A stretch of DNA of 64,000 nucleotides from Clostridia bacterium (GTDB lineage: Bacteria > Bacillota > Clostridia > Oscillospirales > UBA644): assembly GCA_017934975.1 (NCBI GenBank), contig JAGBIM010000023.1, positions 117,757 through 181,756 of the forward strand. The letters are read 5' to 3'. Below the pieces are notes generated by a model that saw only the letters and a program-made list of their open reading frames with translations, searched no databases and was not told where the DNA came from. Shown in pieces: positions 1 through 8,913 of the stretch. Positions within the stretch are counted from its first letter, which is position 1; each line of letters begins with the position of its first letter. The position numbers were made by a program, and so were the translations under genes.

Positions 1-1722
1 AGCCTTTTTCTTCTTCTGTGCACGCACGATTTTCAATACGATCAGACCGACGATCAAAACGCCGATGACGCCGAAGATCAAACCGAAATACTTTTCCAAC
101 TCATTGCCGCGCAGTGCGGTGTAAGCCACGGAATAGTTATCCTTTTCGCTGGCACGGTCGAAGTAAAAAATTGCCTTCTCGTAGTGATCCAACGCATTCA
201 TACCGTTGGCGTCTCGCTGATCGTCAATCAGCGCCATCGCCAGGCGCATTTCTGCTTTGCCCAAACCGATGTTGGCAATAAACATGTTGGAGTTGTAGGA
301 AAGGACTTCCTGCCACAAAGGAATGGAAGTTTCCCACAAGCCGTTGGCAGAAGCCTGCGCAGCCTCGTTAATAGCCTTTACGTAATCGGTGGCGCGGAAT
401 ACGGTGATGGTCTTTGCGGTGGTGTCGGAAATATAAACGTAATCGCCCTGCGTTTCCAAAGCCGCAGGCATCTGGAAGGTACCTTGAGAGGTTCCCTTGC
501 CACCGGCCAGATACAACAGGTTCCCGTCCGCATCGTAGGTAAAGAATCGTCCGGTCTGCTGATCGAGAATCGTATAGCGGCCGCTGTCGCTCTGTACGGA
601 AATATCAATAATCTTGGGAGAGACTTCCTTGGAGGGGGCCCAAACCAAGTCGCCCATGGGATTTGCCAAGCCTTTACGGCGAAGCATATCGGTTCCGTCG
701 GCAGAAAGCTTCTTGACGGGAGAATGGGAGGGGCTGATAGAAAGGGCACGCAACCCCTTGACCGCAGCGTCATCCAGAGCGGAAATGGTGGGATAAATAA
801 AGCCGCGCTTGTCGATGGTCAAGCTGCTGTACTCGGTGGGAGTAAAGGTAACCATCTGAGCCAGCTGCTCTTCCGTGGCGAAGTTGCGCCACAGACGTTC
901 CCACGCGCTGATCAAAACGTCGGGAGCACCGAAGAAGGCACGGAATTCTCCGTCACTGTTGATCTGCATAATTCCGCGGTTGATACCGGAACAAATAACC
1001 TGAAGGTCGCCGGTATTATCAACCACCAGACGGGTGGGCTTGAAGGAATAAAGATCACCGAGAACAGAAACCTTGATCTGCTGATAAACCTGGGAGACCT
1101 GCCCCTTCAGGTTGCAAACCACGATGCGCTGATTATCCGTATCGGAGATGTAGATCACGGGATCCTTTTTTCCGTCGCCGTCTTCATCCACGTCGCCGGT
1201 TACCACGAAGATTCCCATGGGGCCCTGCAACTCGAACTTGTTACCGCCGGTCATAACCACGGGTCCGGTGGGAGCCTCTGCATCGGCTTCGGGGCTTCCT
1301 GCGTCCAGGTCGGGAACCTCTTCCCCGTCCTCGGTTTCGGAAGAACCATCCTGAACCACGTAGATATCGGGAATATTGTCGCCGGAGAGACGACTGATGG
1401 TGGTCACGAGCTTATACTCGTCGTCCAGCACGTAAACGCAACGGTTCTTCGCGTCAAGGACGTAAAGATAGCCGTCGTGATAGTGAAGGTCAACGGGCTC
1501 AAAGGGTTGTTTTACCGTTCCGTTGGGAACGATGTCGGGATAAGAAATTACCCGATCGACGGTGAAGGCAAGGGGGGCCGAAGCGTCATTGCCGTTCACG
1601 TCGTAAAAATAAGAGTTCGAAACATTGTTAATGGGCAACGCAAATGCGGAAACCGCAAATCCCAGAGAAAGAGCGAGGACGAGCACCGTAACAATGAGAG
1701 CTTTTACAAAAGATTGTTTCAT
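1..1722 (-). CDS. NHL-repeat membrane protein of sugar-transport operon (partial, C-terminus beyond window)
   Basis: Open frame of 574 codons from an ATG at 1722 to the left edge with no stop, so it is truncated by the window. The N-terminus is a clear signal peptide (about residues 1-28, ending VSAFA). The body has repeated NHL/beta-propeller-like strands, for example YLYVLDAKNR, IYISDTDNQRIV and YVYISDTTAKTI. A helical TPR-like part follows (about 470-540), then a hydrophobic segment (GLIFGVIGVLIVGLIVLKIV) and a basic tail at the edge. It is the last visible gene of the sugar ABC operon, 19 bp after the MalG-type permease. Similar operons often carry an NHL-type protein followed by a Yip1-family membrane protein, so the missing part may be membrane-embedded; that is inference. 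Function unknown; perhaps surface sensing or binding of sugar polymers. Confidence 0.85.
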   Translation of the reverse strand, partial: MKQSFVKALIVTVLVLALSLGFAVSAFALPINNVSNSYFYDVNGNDASAPLAFTVDRVISYPDIVPNGTVKQPFEPVDLHYHDGYLYVLDAKNRCVYVLDDEYKLVTTISRLSGDNIPDIYVVQDGSSETEDGEEVPDLDAGSPEADAEAPTGPVVMTGGNKFELQGPMGIFVVTGDVDEDGDGKKDPVIYISDTDNQRIVVCNLKGQVSQVYQQIKVSVLGDLYSFKPTRLVVDNTGDLQVICSGINRGIMQINSDGEFRAFFGAPDVLISAWERLWRNFATEEQLAQMVTFTPTEYSSLTIDKRGFIYPTISALDDAAVKGLRALSISPSHSPVKKLSADGTDMLRRKGLANPMGDLVWAPSKEVSPKIIDISVQSDSGRYTILDQQTGRFFTYDADGNLLYLAGGKGTSQGTFQMPAALETQGDYVYISDTTAKTITVFRATDYVKAINEAAQASANGLWETSIPLWQEVLSYNSNMFIANIGLGKAEMRLAMALIDDQRDANGMNALDHYEKAIFYFDRASEKDNYSVAYTALRGNELEKYFGLIFGVIGVLIVGLIVLKIVRAQKKKKA

Positions 1723-1741
1723 TCCAGATACTCTCCTTTCC

Positions 1742-2704
1742 TCAGTCTTTCATACCGGAGGTAGCCATGGTTTCAATAATGTTACTCTGGGTGATCAGGA
1801 AGGTCAGAACGGGAACGATCATCATGATAACGTTAATAGCCATGGAAACGCCGGCACGGGCAACGCCTTCTGCAGCGATCTGCCCCATTGCGTAGTTCAG
1901 AGTCTTCAACTCTTCGCGGTAGATGTAAATGGTAGCACCCTGGTTCCAATAGTCCTTAACCGAGAAGACGATCAAGGTCATCCAGGCGGGCTTCATGTTG
2001 GGCATCAGGATATTCCAGAAAATACGGAATTCCCCTGCGCCGTCGATGCGGGCCGCTTCCAGAACCGAGTCGGGGAACTGGTCCACGAAGCCGCGGATCA
2101 GATACAGAGAGAAGGAAGAGCCGAGGGCGGGGATCAGCAAGCACAGCCAGGTGTCGATCCACCCGAAGCTTGCCATGATCAGATAGTTTGCCAACGCTGC
2201 AGCGGGAGCCGCAAACATCAGGGTCATGGTGATGAGCTTGTTGATGGTCTTGCGCCCCTTGAAGTTGGTCTTGGAAAGGGGGTACGCCGCCATGGAAGCG
2301 GAGATAACGCGCAAGAAGGTAGCGCCGATGGTAATGAACAGGGTGTTAAACAGATAGCGGGTAAAGGGAACCGTGGAGTTGGACAGGATCGTAAACATGT
2401 CCCGATAGTTCGCCCCGGTGGGGTTCTTCACGATCAGGTTCGGGGGGAACAACCACAATTCGTGCAAGGGCTTGAAGGAGTTGGAGATGGCGTAGATCAT
2501 GGGGAAAGCCATGAACACACCGGCAATCAGCAGGAAGAGCACCATTGCGATATCGCCGCCGACGGAACGGTTTACGCGACTCTTAATGAGCTTTTTCTTC
2601 TTGTAATAGATCCGGTTGCCTTCTTCGTCGTACTTGGGACGCTTGCGGAAGATCCCAACCGTTTCCTGCTTATTCTTCGGAAGTTTAATTTCTTCTGTAT
2701 TCAT
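1742..2704 (-). CDS. Carbohydrate ABC transporter permease, MalG/CUT1 type
   Basis: A 320-residue inner-membrane permease that forms half of the sugar channel. About six hydrophobic segments follow a basic cytoplasmic N-terminus. The EAA loop that contacts the ATPase lies at about residues 216-237 (LEAARIDGAGEFRIFWNIL). Length and motif fit the MalG half of CUT1 oligosaccharide importers. The ATG at 2704 is preceded by AGGAGG, which overlaps the end of the upstream permease gene, so the two are translationally close. No ATPase gene is present in the operon; CUT1 systems in Firmicutes commonly share one MsmX-type ATPase encoded elsewhere. The substrate cannot be read from sequence. Confidence 0.93.
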   Translation of the reverse strand: MNTEEIKLPKNKQETVGIFRKRPKYDEEGNRIYYKKKKLIKSRVNRSVGGDIAMVLFLLIAGVFMAFPMIYAISNSFKPLHELWLFPPNLIVKNPTGANYRDMFTILSNSTVPFTRYLFNTLFITIGATFLRVISASMAAYPLSKTNFKGRKTINKLITMTLMFAAPAAALANYLIMASFGWIDTWLCLLIPALGSSFSLYLIRGFVDQFPDSVLEAARIDGAGEFRIFWNILMPNMKPAWMTLIVFSVKDYWNQGATIYIYREELKTLNYAMGQIAAEGVARAGVSMAINVIMMIVPVLTFLITQSNIIETMATSGMKD

Positions 2705-2718
2705 TTCATTAAACCTCC

Positions 2719-3633
2719 TTATTTACCGATTCGGTCAAGCACGAACTGAACGACCTTGTTTGCCAGGATAGAGATCAGGAAGAGCAGGGCCGCAATGGCA
2801 CAGGCGTAACCCATCTCGTAGCGGACGTTCCCGTAGTCGTGCAAGTGGTGCATGATGGTGTGTAGCTTGTATTCCTGGGTGGGGAAGCCGAAGACTGCGG
2901 TGATAATCCCGTCCACGCCGAAGGAGCCGGTGATGGCCAGAATTGCACCGAACATCAGCTGTCCGCGCATCTGGGGCAGAGTGATGTAGTACAGTTCCTG
3001 CCAGCGGTTCTTGATTCCGTCCACGGCGCCCGCCTCGTAGAGGGAGCGGTCGACGGTCTGAAGACCTGCGATAAAGGTCAGGAAGGTGGTACCCAGAGAC
3101 TGCCACAGAATGATGATAATACAAACGGTGAACATATAATCGGTATCAACGGTCCAACGGATGGGTTCCGAAATGATATCGAATTCCTGGAGCCAGGCGT
3201 TGATGTAACCGTAGGAGTCGTTACTGAAGAGCAACGCCCAAACGGCGCTCATACCGCCGGACAGGGAGGGCGCGAAGAACAACAGGGTCATGAACGCACG
3301 GGGCTTGGGGGGAATTTCGTTGACCAGCCACGCGAAGGCGAAGCAGAGCAAGTACCCGACGGGGCCCGTGATACACGCGATAATCAAGGTGTTCTGAATC
3401 GCGGTAGAGAAAACGCTGTCGTTCAGGAAGAGCTTTGCGTAGTTGTCAAGGCCGACGAAGTCGGGCAATTCCAACATGTTGAAGTTGGTCAAGCTGATGA
3501 AGATAGAAACCAGAACCGGAAGAATCGTGAACAGGAAGAAGGTCACGAGGAAGGGCCCGAGGAAGACCACGAGGCTCAACCGCCGATTGCGGTTCGCACG
3601 CTTCAAGCTTGCGGATTTAACAGTATTTTTCAT
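2719..3633 (-). CDS. Sugar ABC transporter permease, MalF/UgpA type
   Basis: A 304-residue membrane permease, partner of the MalG-type protein that follows. The short basic N-terminus leads into a first membrane helix (about residues 20-47), followed by further hydrophobic segments. The EAA loop is at about 200-221 (EAGAVDGIKNRWQELYYITLP), as expected in this family. It lies 18 bp downstream of the large solute-binding protein gene and 14 bp before the next permease, so the genes form one transcription unit. Assigned to CUT1 (oligosaccharide) rather than CUT2 because it comes with a second, different permease and a family-1-like binding protein. Confidence 0.93.
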   Translation of the reverse strand: MKNTVKSASLKRANRNRRLSLVVFLGPFLVTFFLFTILPVLVSIFISLTNFNMLELPDFVGLDNYAKLFLNDSVFSTAIQNTLIIACITGPVGYLLCFAFAWLVNEIPPKPRAFMTLLFFAPSLSGGMSAVWALLFSNDSYGYINAWLQEFDIISEPIRWTVDTDYMFTVCIIIILWQSLGTTFLTFIAGLQTVDRSLYEAGAVDGIKNRWQELYYITLPQMRGQLMFGAILAITGSFGVDGIITAVFGFPTQEYKLHTIMHHLHDYGNVRYEMGYACAIAALLFLISILANKVVQFVLDRIGK

Positions 3634-3651
3634 TTCCTATCCTCCCCCGCA

Positions 3652-6600
3652 TCAATTCGCAGCATCGGACTGGGAAGCGCCGGAGTAAGAATCACTATAA
3701 GGAAGATTCAGCTGTTCTCTCTTATACTTGATTTCTTTGTTGATTTCCTGAACGTAGTTCAGAAGCGTTTCTCTGGCATCCGTGTAGTCGTCAAGCACTT
3801 CGTTGAATGCAAATGAATAGTAACGAGAGTAGTAGTAACCACCGACCTGTTCTTCGTAGCCAACGGTGTTTTCCCACTGATCCATGATAGACTTCAGTTC
3901 TTTGGTGGTCCAGGGCAGCCGCTGTGCGGCTTCCAGGTTTGCGGTGTTATAGCGGGCGGCAATACCGAGGGATGCTTCCAGTTCGATACCGTATTCGTAC
4001 TGGGCATCCGCACCGGCCCACCAGGTCATCCAAGCCCAGCAAGCCTTGCCGTGTTCTTCCCCCTTATTCACGCCCTGGTTCAGGAGGGCGATGGAGGAAA
4101 CGGAGGTGGTGGTCTTGTAGTTGATTACCTGATTGCCGTCTGCATCCAGCTTGGGCGTTCCGTCTTCGTTATAAACTTCCGTACCGGGAACGGTGGTAAA
4201 GGTCCAGCTTCCGCGGATTTCGGGAGCGGCAACACACAGGGTGTTGTAGAAGGACAGAGGCTGCATTCCGACAGGCATTTCGCCGAAACGGAAGCGGTTC
4301 TGGAAGTTAAAGGACTTGGGACAGTTATAGGTAATGTAATAGTCGGTAACGGCGATGAAGGACTGGATGGCGGTTTCGCTGTCCAGATTGATCTGGTAGC
4401 CGTTGTTCTTATACAGGGTTTCGTCGCGCTGATAGAGCAGGGTGAGGAAATCCGGGGGTGCAAAGTCCATGTACCGCTTCTTCAAAACGGCGATCATGTC
4501 GTAAACCTCGGTCCAGGTCTTGGGAATTTCCACACCCAGGTCAGCCATCACGTCTTCCCGGTAGAAAAGAAGGTCGAAGGACTGCTTTTCGGGAAGACCG
4601 TAGGTGTTCATCTGGGTACCCAGATCGCGGTTGTTGGGATCCTTGAACATTTCCAGGGTGATGGAGGTAAAGGCGGTATCGGAGAACCAGGTCTTTACTT
4701 CGTCAAACCCGGGAACCTTTTCATATCCCGCCTGCGCACCGTCCAGCGTAAAGCCTTCGAAGGTGTTCAAGGGAACGAGGGCGTTACGGGAGGCGTAGTT
4801 AATAATATCGGTAGAGCCGAGACCCATAACGATATCGGGGCCCTTGCCAGCAAAGACGGAGGGCAACAACGCACCGCCGGGAACCAGCTTGATATCCACG
4901 CCTATATTATATTGGTTGATAAAGGCGCGTTCAATCAGTCTCTGTTTGATCTCCGCACGTTCCTTACCGGTGGTAGCCCAGATGGAAACGGTAGTATCAA
5001 AGGTCTTGTCGGTGGTGGCACCGATGGCGTTGGAGTCGGTGGTGAAGGAAGCGGCGAACATGACGATGTTGTGCCACAGATCTTCGAAGAAGTTGGATTC
5101 CGCATCACCGGGAACGTAATCGGGTTCGGCAACCAGAATGTAGTCGATTTCCAGGGGCTGGTTGCGCATGGTGCTCAGCCAGGAACCCAGGTTGGTAATC
5201 TGGTTCTTGAAGTTATCAAAATAGGAAGGTATTTCGTCGGGATCGTCGGCCATATCGTACAGAACGGAAATAACGTTGTAAACGATAGCGGTCTGCTGAC
5301 CTTCGCCTCCGAGGATTTCGATGAGGTTGTTGTAAATGCTCATCAGAATATCGCCCTGAGCCTTCAGGTCGGAAATCACGTCGGGAATTTCTTCGTCCAG
5401 CTTGTAATCACGGAATTCATCGGGGTCGGATCCGGTGATCTGCATGATCTTACGGTAGTCGTTGTTCAGCTTGCTGACGACCGTATCCACGGCGTTGATA
5501 TAATCACTCAATTCGCCGGTGGTAGCGGTGATACGGACGATATTCTCCCCTTCGTTGAACTTGAACAGCAATTCCTTACCGTAGTCGTCTACGGGGGTGG
5601 ACATAATCCAAGAACTGTCGTAGGGGAAGCGGATCCGGGTCGCCTCGGCAACGGGAGTTTCTCCGTTCACCGTAATCTGACGGCTGGAGAAGGTACCGGA
5701 CACGAGGTTCTGACGTGCCCGAAGAACGATCTTGTAAAGACCGGTTTGAGGCACGTTGACCTTATATTCCACCCATTGACCGGAGGTGTTCCAGTTGTCG
5801 CCGCCCAGTACGTTGTACTTCAGACGGGCGGAAGACTGGGGCTGGGTAGCCGCAGAGGAACGGTCGTAACCGGAGTACACGGAGGTGGAGGACTTGGCGT
5901 AAGGATATTCCGCCTGGATCTTTGCCACCAGCTGGTCACCGGAAATGACGTACTTGCTGTTCTCTGCCAGATACTCCGTGTAGGAAGAGGATTCCTGAAC
6001 CCCGTACAGATACAGGGAGGAGAGCGCCAGAGGCTCGCGGCTGGTGGAGAGACGGATGGTGCGGACACCCTTTTCCAAATAGAACTGGAGAGCTCCGTCG
6101 TAAGAACCGGTGGAATCCTTGAAGTAAGAATTGTCGATCCACTGATGCTTCTCCACGGAAGAGGGACGGATCTGGTTTCCGTTAATATCTTCCACGAAGT
6201 AACCATCCATAATGCCGTCGGCATCGGGTTCGGTTACCCGGTCGGGGAACACGAGGGAGTCCACGTATACGCGGTCCAAGGCCGCGGTACGGGCTTCGGT
6301 ATAGGGAGATTCGCCGTCGATGGTGATGCTCCGTTCGATGGCAACGCCCTTCCCGGGGACCGTGTAATAAGAGCAGCCGAGACCGTACAGACCGGTCGCG
6401 TTGATTTCCACCTGGAACTCAACGTATCCGTCTTCGTTGTCGGTGGTCACAAGAACATTCTTGCGACCCTCATACTCACTCTTCAGCTCGACGTCGTCGC
6501 TGGCGGAAGAATACTTGGTTAGGTCGATCTGAATCACTTCTTCCGATGCGGCGGCACGGGCGTAGGCCTGCAGATATTCGCCGTAAGAACCTGCCTTGTA

Positions 6601-6723
6601 GATCGCGACGAAGGGCACGGAGGAATCAAGTTCCGTGATCGACTTCGCGAAGGAGGCGACGGTCAACATCTGGACTGCCATCACGACGACCAGAATCGCC
6701 GCGATAACTTTGCTTTTGCGCAC
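3652..6723 (-). CDS. Large extracellular sugar-binding protein with N-terminal carbohydrate-binding-like domains
   Basis: I place the start at GTG 6723, where GGAAGG sits 9 nt upstream and a signal peptide follows at once (RKSKVIAAILVVVMAVQM); an ATG 26 codons upstream would put cytoplasmic-looking residues before it. This gives 1,023 residues, more than twice a normal solute-binding protein. The N-terminal half has two jelly-roll-like modules with the VEFQVEINATGLYGLG and VEYKVNVPQTGLYKIVLRA patterns of carbohydrate-binding domains. From about residue 580 a family-1 ABC binding fold begins (TVSIWATTGKERAEI, GKGPDIVMGLGS). There is no lipobox cysteine after the signal peptide, so anchoring is unclear. 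First gene of the transporter operon; it presumably delivers an oligosaccharide to the two permeases. Confidence 0.88.
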   Translation of the reverse strand: MRKSKVIAAILVVVMAVQMLTVASFAKSITELDSSVPFVAIYKAGSYGEYLQAYARAAASEEVIQIDLTKYSSASDDVELKSEYEGRKNVLVTTDNEDGYVEFQVEINATGLYGLGCSYYTVPGKGVAIERSITIDGESPYTEARTAALDRVYVDSLVFPDRVTEPDADGIMDGYFVEDINGNQIRPSSVEKHQWIDNSYFKDSTGSYDGALQFYLEKGVRTIRLSTSREPLALSSLYLYGVQESSSYTEYLAENSKYVISGDQLVAKIQAEYPYAKSSTSVYSGYDRSSAATQPQSSARLKYNVLGGDNWNTSGQWVEYKVNVPQTGLYKIVLRARQNLVSGTFSSRQITVNGETPVAEATRIRFPYDSSWIMSTPVDDYGKELLFKFNEGENIVRITATTGELSDYINAVDTVVSKLNNDYRKIMQITGSDPDEFRDYKLDEEIPDVISDLKAQGDILMSIYNNLIEILGGEGQQTAIVYNVISVLYDMADDPDEIPSYFDNFKNQITNLGSWLSTMRNQPLEIDYILVAEPDYVPGDAESNFFEDLWHNIVMFAASFTTDSNAIGATTDKTFDTTVSIWATTGKERAEIKQRLIERAFINQYNIGVDIKLVPGGALLPSVFAGKGPDIVMGLGSTDIINYASRNALVPLNTFEGFTLDGAQAGYEKVPGFDEVKTWFSDTAFTSITLEMFKDPNNRDLGTQMNTYGLPEKQSFDLLFYREDVMADLGVEIPKTWTEVYDMIAVLKKRYMDFAPPDFLTLLYQRDETLYKNNGYQINLDSETAIQSFIAVTDYYITYNCPKSFNFQNRFRFGEMPVGMQPLSFYNTLCVAAPEIRGSWTFTTVPGTEVYNEDGTPKLDADGNQVINYKTTTSVSSIALLNQGVNKGEEHGKACWAWMTWWAGADAQYEYGIELEASLGIAARYNTANLEAAQRLPWTTKELKSIMDQWENTVGYEEQVGGYYYSRYYSFAFNEVLDDYTDARETLLNYVQEINKEIKYKREQLNLPYSDSYSGASQSDAAN

Positions 6724-6845
6724 TGCAAAACACCTTCCTTTGGTTTCGAAATATTGCCGTGGAAAAGGGCGAAAAACCGACGATTCCCTCGTCGGTCTCA
6801 CATCTCTTCCGTTGTTCTTGGGGGCGCAACCCCAATTACTTGTAT

Positions 6846-6874
6846 ATTATAATATATTTCGCCCTCTTTGTCAA
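6846..6874 (-). promoter_or_regulatory. SigA promoter of the sugar transporter operon
   Basis: Reading leftward, TTGACA (6869-6874) and TATAAT (6846-6851) are both perfect consensus hexamers separated by 17 bp. The predicted start near 6839 leaves a leader of about 115 nt before the binding-protein gene. Such a strong promoter suggests control by a repressor or by catabolite control, but no clear cre site was recognised. Confidence 0.8.
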
Positions 6875-7211
6875 GACGTTTTTCATTTATTTCAAACCTC
6901 AACACAGATATATTTATGCACCCTTCACAACCTTTTTCCAGAAATACAACCGTACTTTGGTCAATTTTGCGCCCGTTTTTCACCTGTTGTCATGCATGCA
7001 TTACAACTAAAACACAATATATAGAAATAATAAGAACTAAAACGGTTTATTTTAATCAATATATAGTAATCCCTTTTCTGTCGCAAAAACACGAACTGTG
7101 CATCTTGCACAAAAAATTCAGAGCAAAAAAAGATTCAAAAAAACGATACAAAGGTTTCACAGACAGTTGACAAACGGAAAAAAACCGACGGAATTTCTCC
7201 TTTTCGGCCGT
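6875..7211. other. AT-rich non-coding stretch, no gene recognised
   Basis: About 340 bp between the sugar operon promoter and the terminator of the sortase gene. It is much richer in A+T than the flanking genes and has many A and T runs. Short open frames exist on both strands but lack ribosome binding sites and family features. It may hold upstream regulatory sites for the sugar operon; nothing specific can be supported. Confidence 0.5.
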
Positions 7212-7245
7212 AAAAAAGTGCTCGGCGCAGATCTGCGCCGAGCAC
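7212..7245 (-). terminator. Rho-independent terminator after sortase gene
   Basis: Perfect 28-bp palindrome (7218-7245; arm GTGCTCGGCGCAGA) followed, on the minus strand, by six T. It lies 32 bp beyond the sortase stop codon and ends the transketolase-sortase unit. Confidence 0.9.
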
Positions 7246-7277
7246 GTGGTTTCAAGCAAAAAATACGGAAAATTTCC

Positions 7278-8879
7278 TCAACCGTTCGAAGCTTCGTCCC
7301 CTTGCGGGAGGTCGGAAGTCTCCGTTTCGGCAGCCGCTCCCGTATCGGAAGGAGTCCCTCCGTCGGTCACTCCCCCATCGGGAGCATCCGAAGCTGTTCC
7401 GGAAGTTTCGGAGGAAGCCGTATCGGGGGGCGTTCCACCGTCCGAAGACTCGTCCCCGGGCCGGTCGGTCACGGAAGGAGCGGAAGACCCCGAAGCAGGG
7501 GTACTTACGCCTCCGCTGTCGGGAGGAACATCCGAGGAAACGGGAGGAGTATCGGTCACCGTAACAGGGGGTATTCCCGTCTCCGTGGCGGGGACATCCG
7601 TCACCGTGGGAGGCACCTGCGTACCCGTGTCGGTCACGGTCCCAGAATCGGGCACGTCGTTGGGGTCCGAAGGAAGATCCGTCGAAGGCGCGTCCGTCGT
7701 GGGCTCGTTGGGCAATCCGTCCGTTGCAGGGGGATTTTCCACGTTCAAAGCCTCGTGACGCACCAATACCGCGTGGACGGCAACCCGTACGTTTTCATCT
7801 GACCCCTTGCAGGTAGACAGGGTGAGAATGCGATCCGAAGCGGTAAAGTTAAACTCCTTGAAAACGGGAAGCTGATTCTTTTCCTGCAGGGTACGCAGAA
7901 AATCCACGTATTCGGAATCACTGTCGAAAGACGTACTGATGTAATTGAAATCCACCGTCGTCTCGTACCAGGAAAAAATCTGCCAGACCGTCCGTTCCGT
8001 AGGCGTATTTACGTAGAGGAACTGATTATACCCATCCTGCTGCCAGCGGGTCTGCCGGTCAAGATACTTCAACCCACCGAAAATCAGATAGCTGCGGGCG
8101 TGCCCGTAAATAATCAGATTCCGATTGGCCCGAAGATCCGCAAGATTGTTGCGAAAATCCGCGTAAACCCAACCGTTGTCGCTGGGCGTCCCGTCGAAGG
8201 ATCGGGTGAGATAATACTCGTTGTCCGAACTCTGCACCACGGGCAGATTGATGGGGAATCCCTTCACGTCCGCGGTGGAAGGCATATACATCCACGCCAC
8301 CGTGTCGGGGTTTTCCGTCTTCAGCGAACCGAAGTTCACCGTACGCAGGAACGGAAGAGAATGAGGATTGATGCTCCAAGGAGAAATCTCCTGCCATTTG
8401 TTCACGTCGGGAGTCGCTCCCGGAATCAGAGATCCGTCCTCTCCCCCACCGCTTCCGTCGGGGAAAGCAATCTGGGAAAGATCGTCCTTCTGCGACGAGC
8501 CCGCCGCATCCAGCAGATTCTGTTCCAAAAGACCAAACATGCTGAAGGAAAACACGAAGGCACAAACCGCCAGCAAAAGAAGAGAAAGGGGCGAATACCG
8601 CACGTATCCACGCTTCTTTTTTTGCGGCTTTTCCGCAGGATTTTCCGCCTCCGGATCCGCTGCGGGCTCCTCAACGGGCTCCGCCTCGGAGGAATCCTCT
8701 GCAGGATTTTCTTCGACAACGGACTCTTCCGCAGAAGCTTCCGCCGCCGTTTCGGATTCTTCCGCTGCCTCTGCGGTTTCCGAATCGGAGACGGACACCT
8801 CTTCGGGCTCCGCCACGGGAATCTCCGCCGTCGGCACCTCCTCGGAGGGCTCGGACGCCTTCTGAATCTCCTCAGTCAT
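7278..8879 (-). CDS. Class B sortase with long low-complexity tails
   Basis: Membrane cysteine transpeptidase that attaches proteins to the cell wall. ATG 8879 is chosen because GGGAGG precedes it by 8 nt; an in-frame codon six residues earlier lacks such a site. The protein has 533 residues. Residues 1-90 are acidic and Glu/Ala/Pro-rich, a membrane helix spans about 97-116, and the sortase core spans about 160-375. The catalytic triad is visible: His260 (IIYGHA), Cys357 (TLSTC) and Arg365 (VRVAVHAV), the class B pattern. The last 150 residues are a Ser/Thr/Pro/Asp-rich tail, unusual because sortases normally end soon after the arginine. It follows the transketolase genes by 34 bp. No sortase substrate with a sorting signal is in the window. 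Confidence 0.9.
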   Translation of the reverse strand: MTEEIQKASEPSEEVPTAEIPVAEPEEVSVSDSETAEAAEESETAAEASAEESVVEENPAEDSSEAEPVEEPAADPEAENPAEKPQKKKRGYVRYSPLSLLLLAVCAFVFSFSMFGLLEQNLLDAAGSSQKDDLSQIAFPDGSGGGEDGSLIPGATPDVNKWQEISPWSINPHSLPFLRTVNFGSLKTENPDTVAWMYMPSTADVKGFPINLPVVQSSDNEYYLTRSFDGTPSDNGWVYADFRNNLADLRANRNLIIYGHARSYLIFGGLKYLDRQTRWQQDGYNQFLYVNTPTERTVWQIFSWYETTVDFNYISTSFDSDSEYVDFLRTLQEKNQLPVFKEFNFTASDRILTLSTCKGSDENVRVAVHAVLVRHEALNVENPPATDGLPNEPTTDAPSTDLPSDPNDVPDSGTVTDTGTQVPPTVTDVPATETGIPPVTVTDTPPVSSDVPPDSGGVSTPASGSSAPSVTDRPGDESSDGGTPPDTASSETSGTASDAPDGGVTDGGTPSDTGAAAETETSDLPQGDEASNG

Positions 8880-8913
8880 AGAAACACCTCCCCTCAAAAA
8901 CTCTCACGTTAAA

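Noticed and set aside
184..1764. 526-residue plus-strand open frame at the left edge
   Set aside because: Antisense to the partial NHL-repeat protein, which has a signal peptide and ribosome binding site.
4051..6522. 823-residue open frame on the plus strand
   Set aside because: Antisense to the sugar-binding protein gene; low-complexity Gly/Val-rich translation with no signal, motif or ribosome binding site. Arises from biased codon use.
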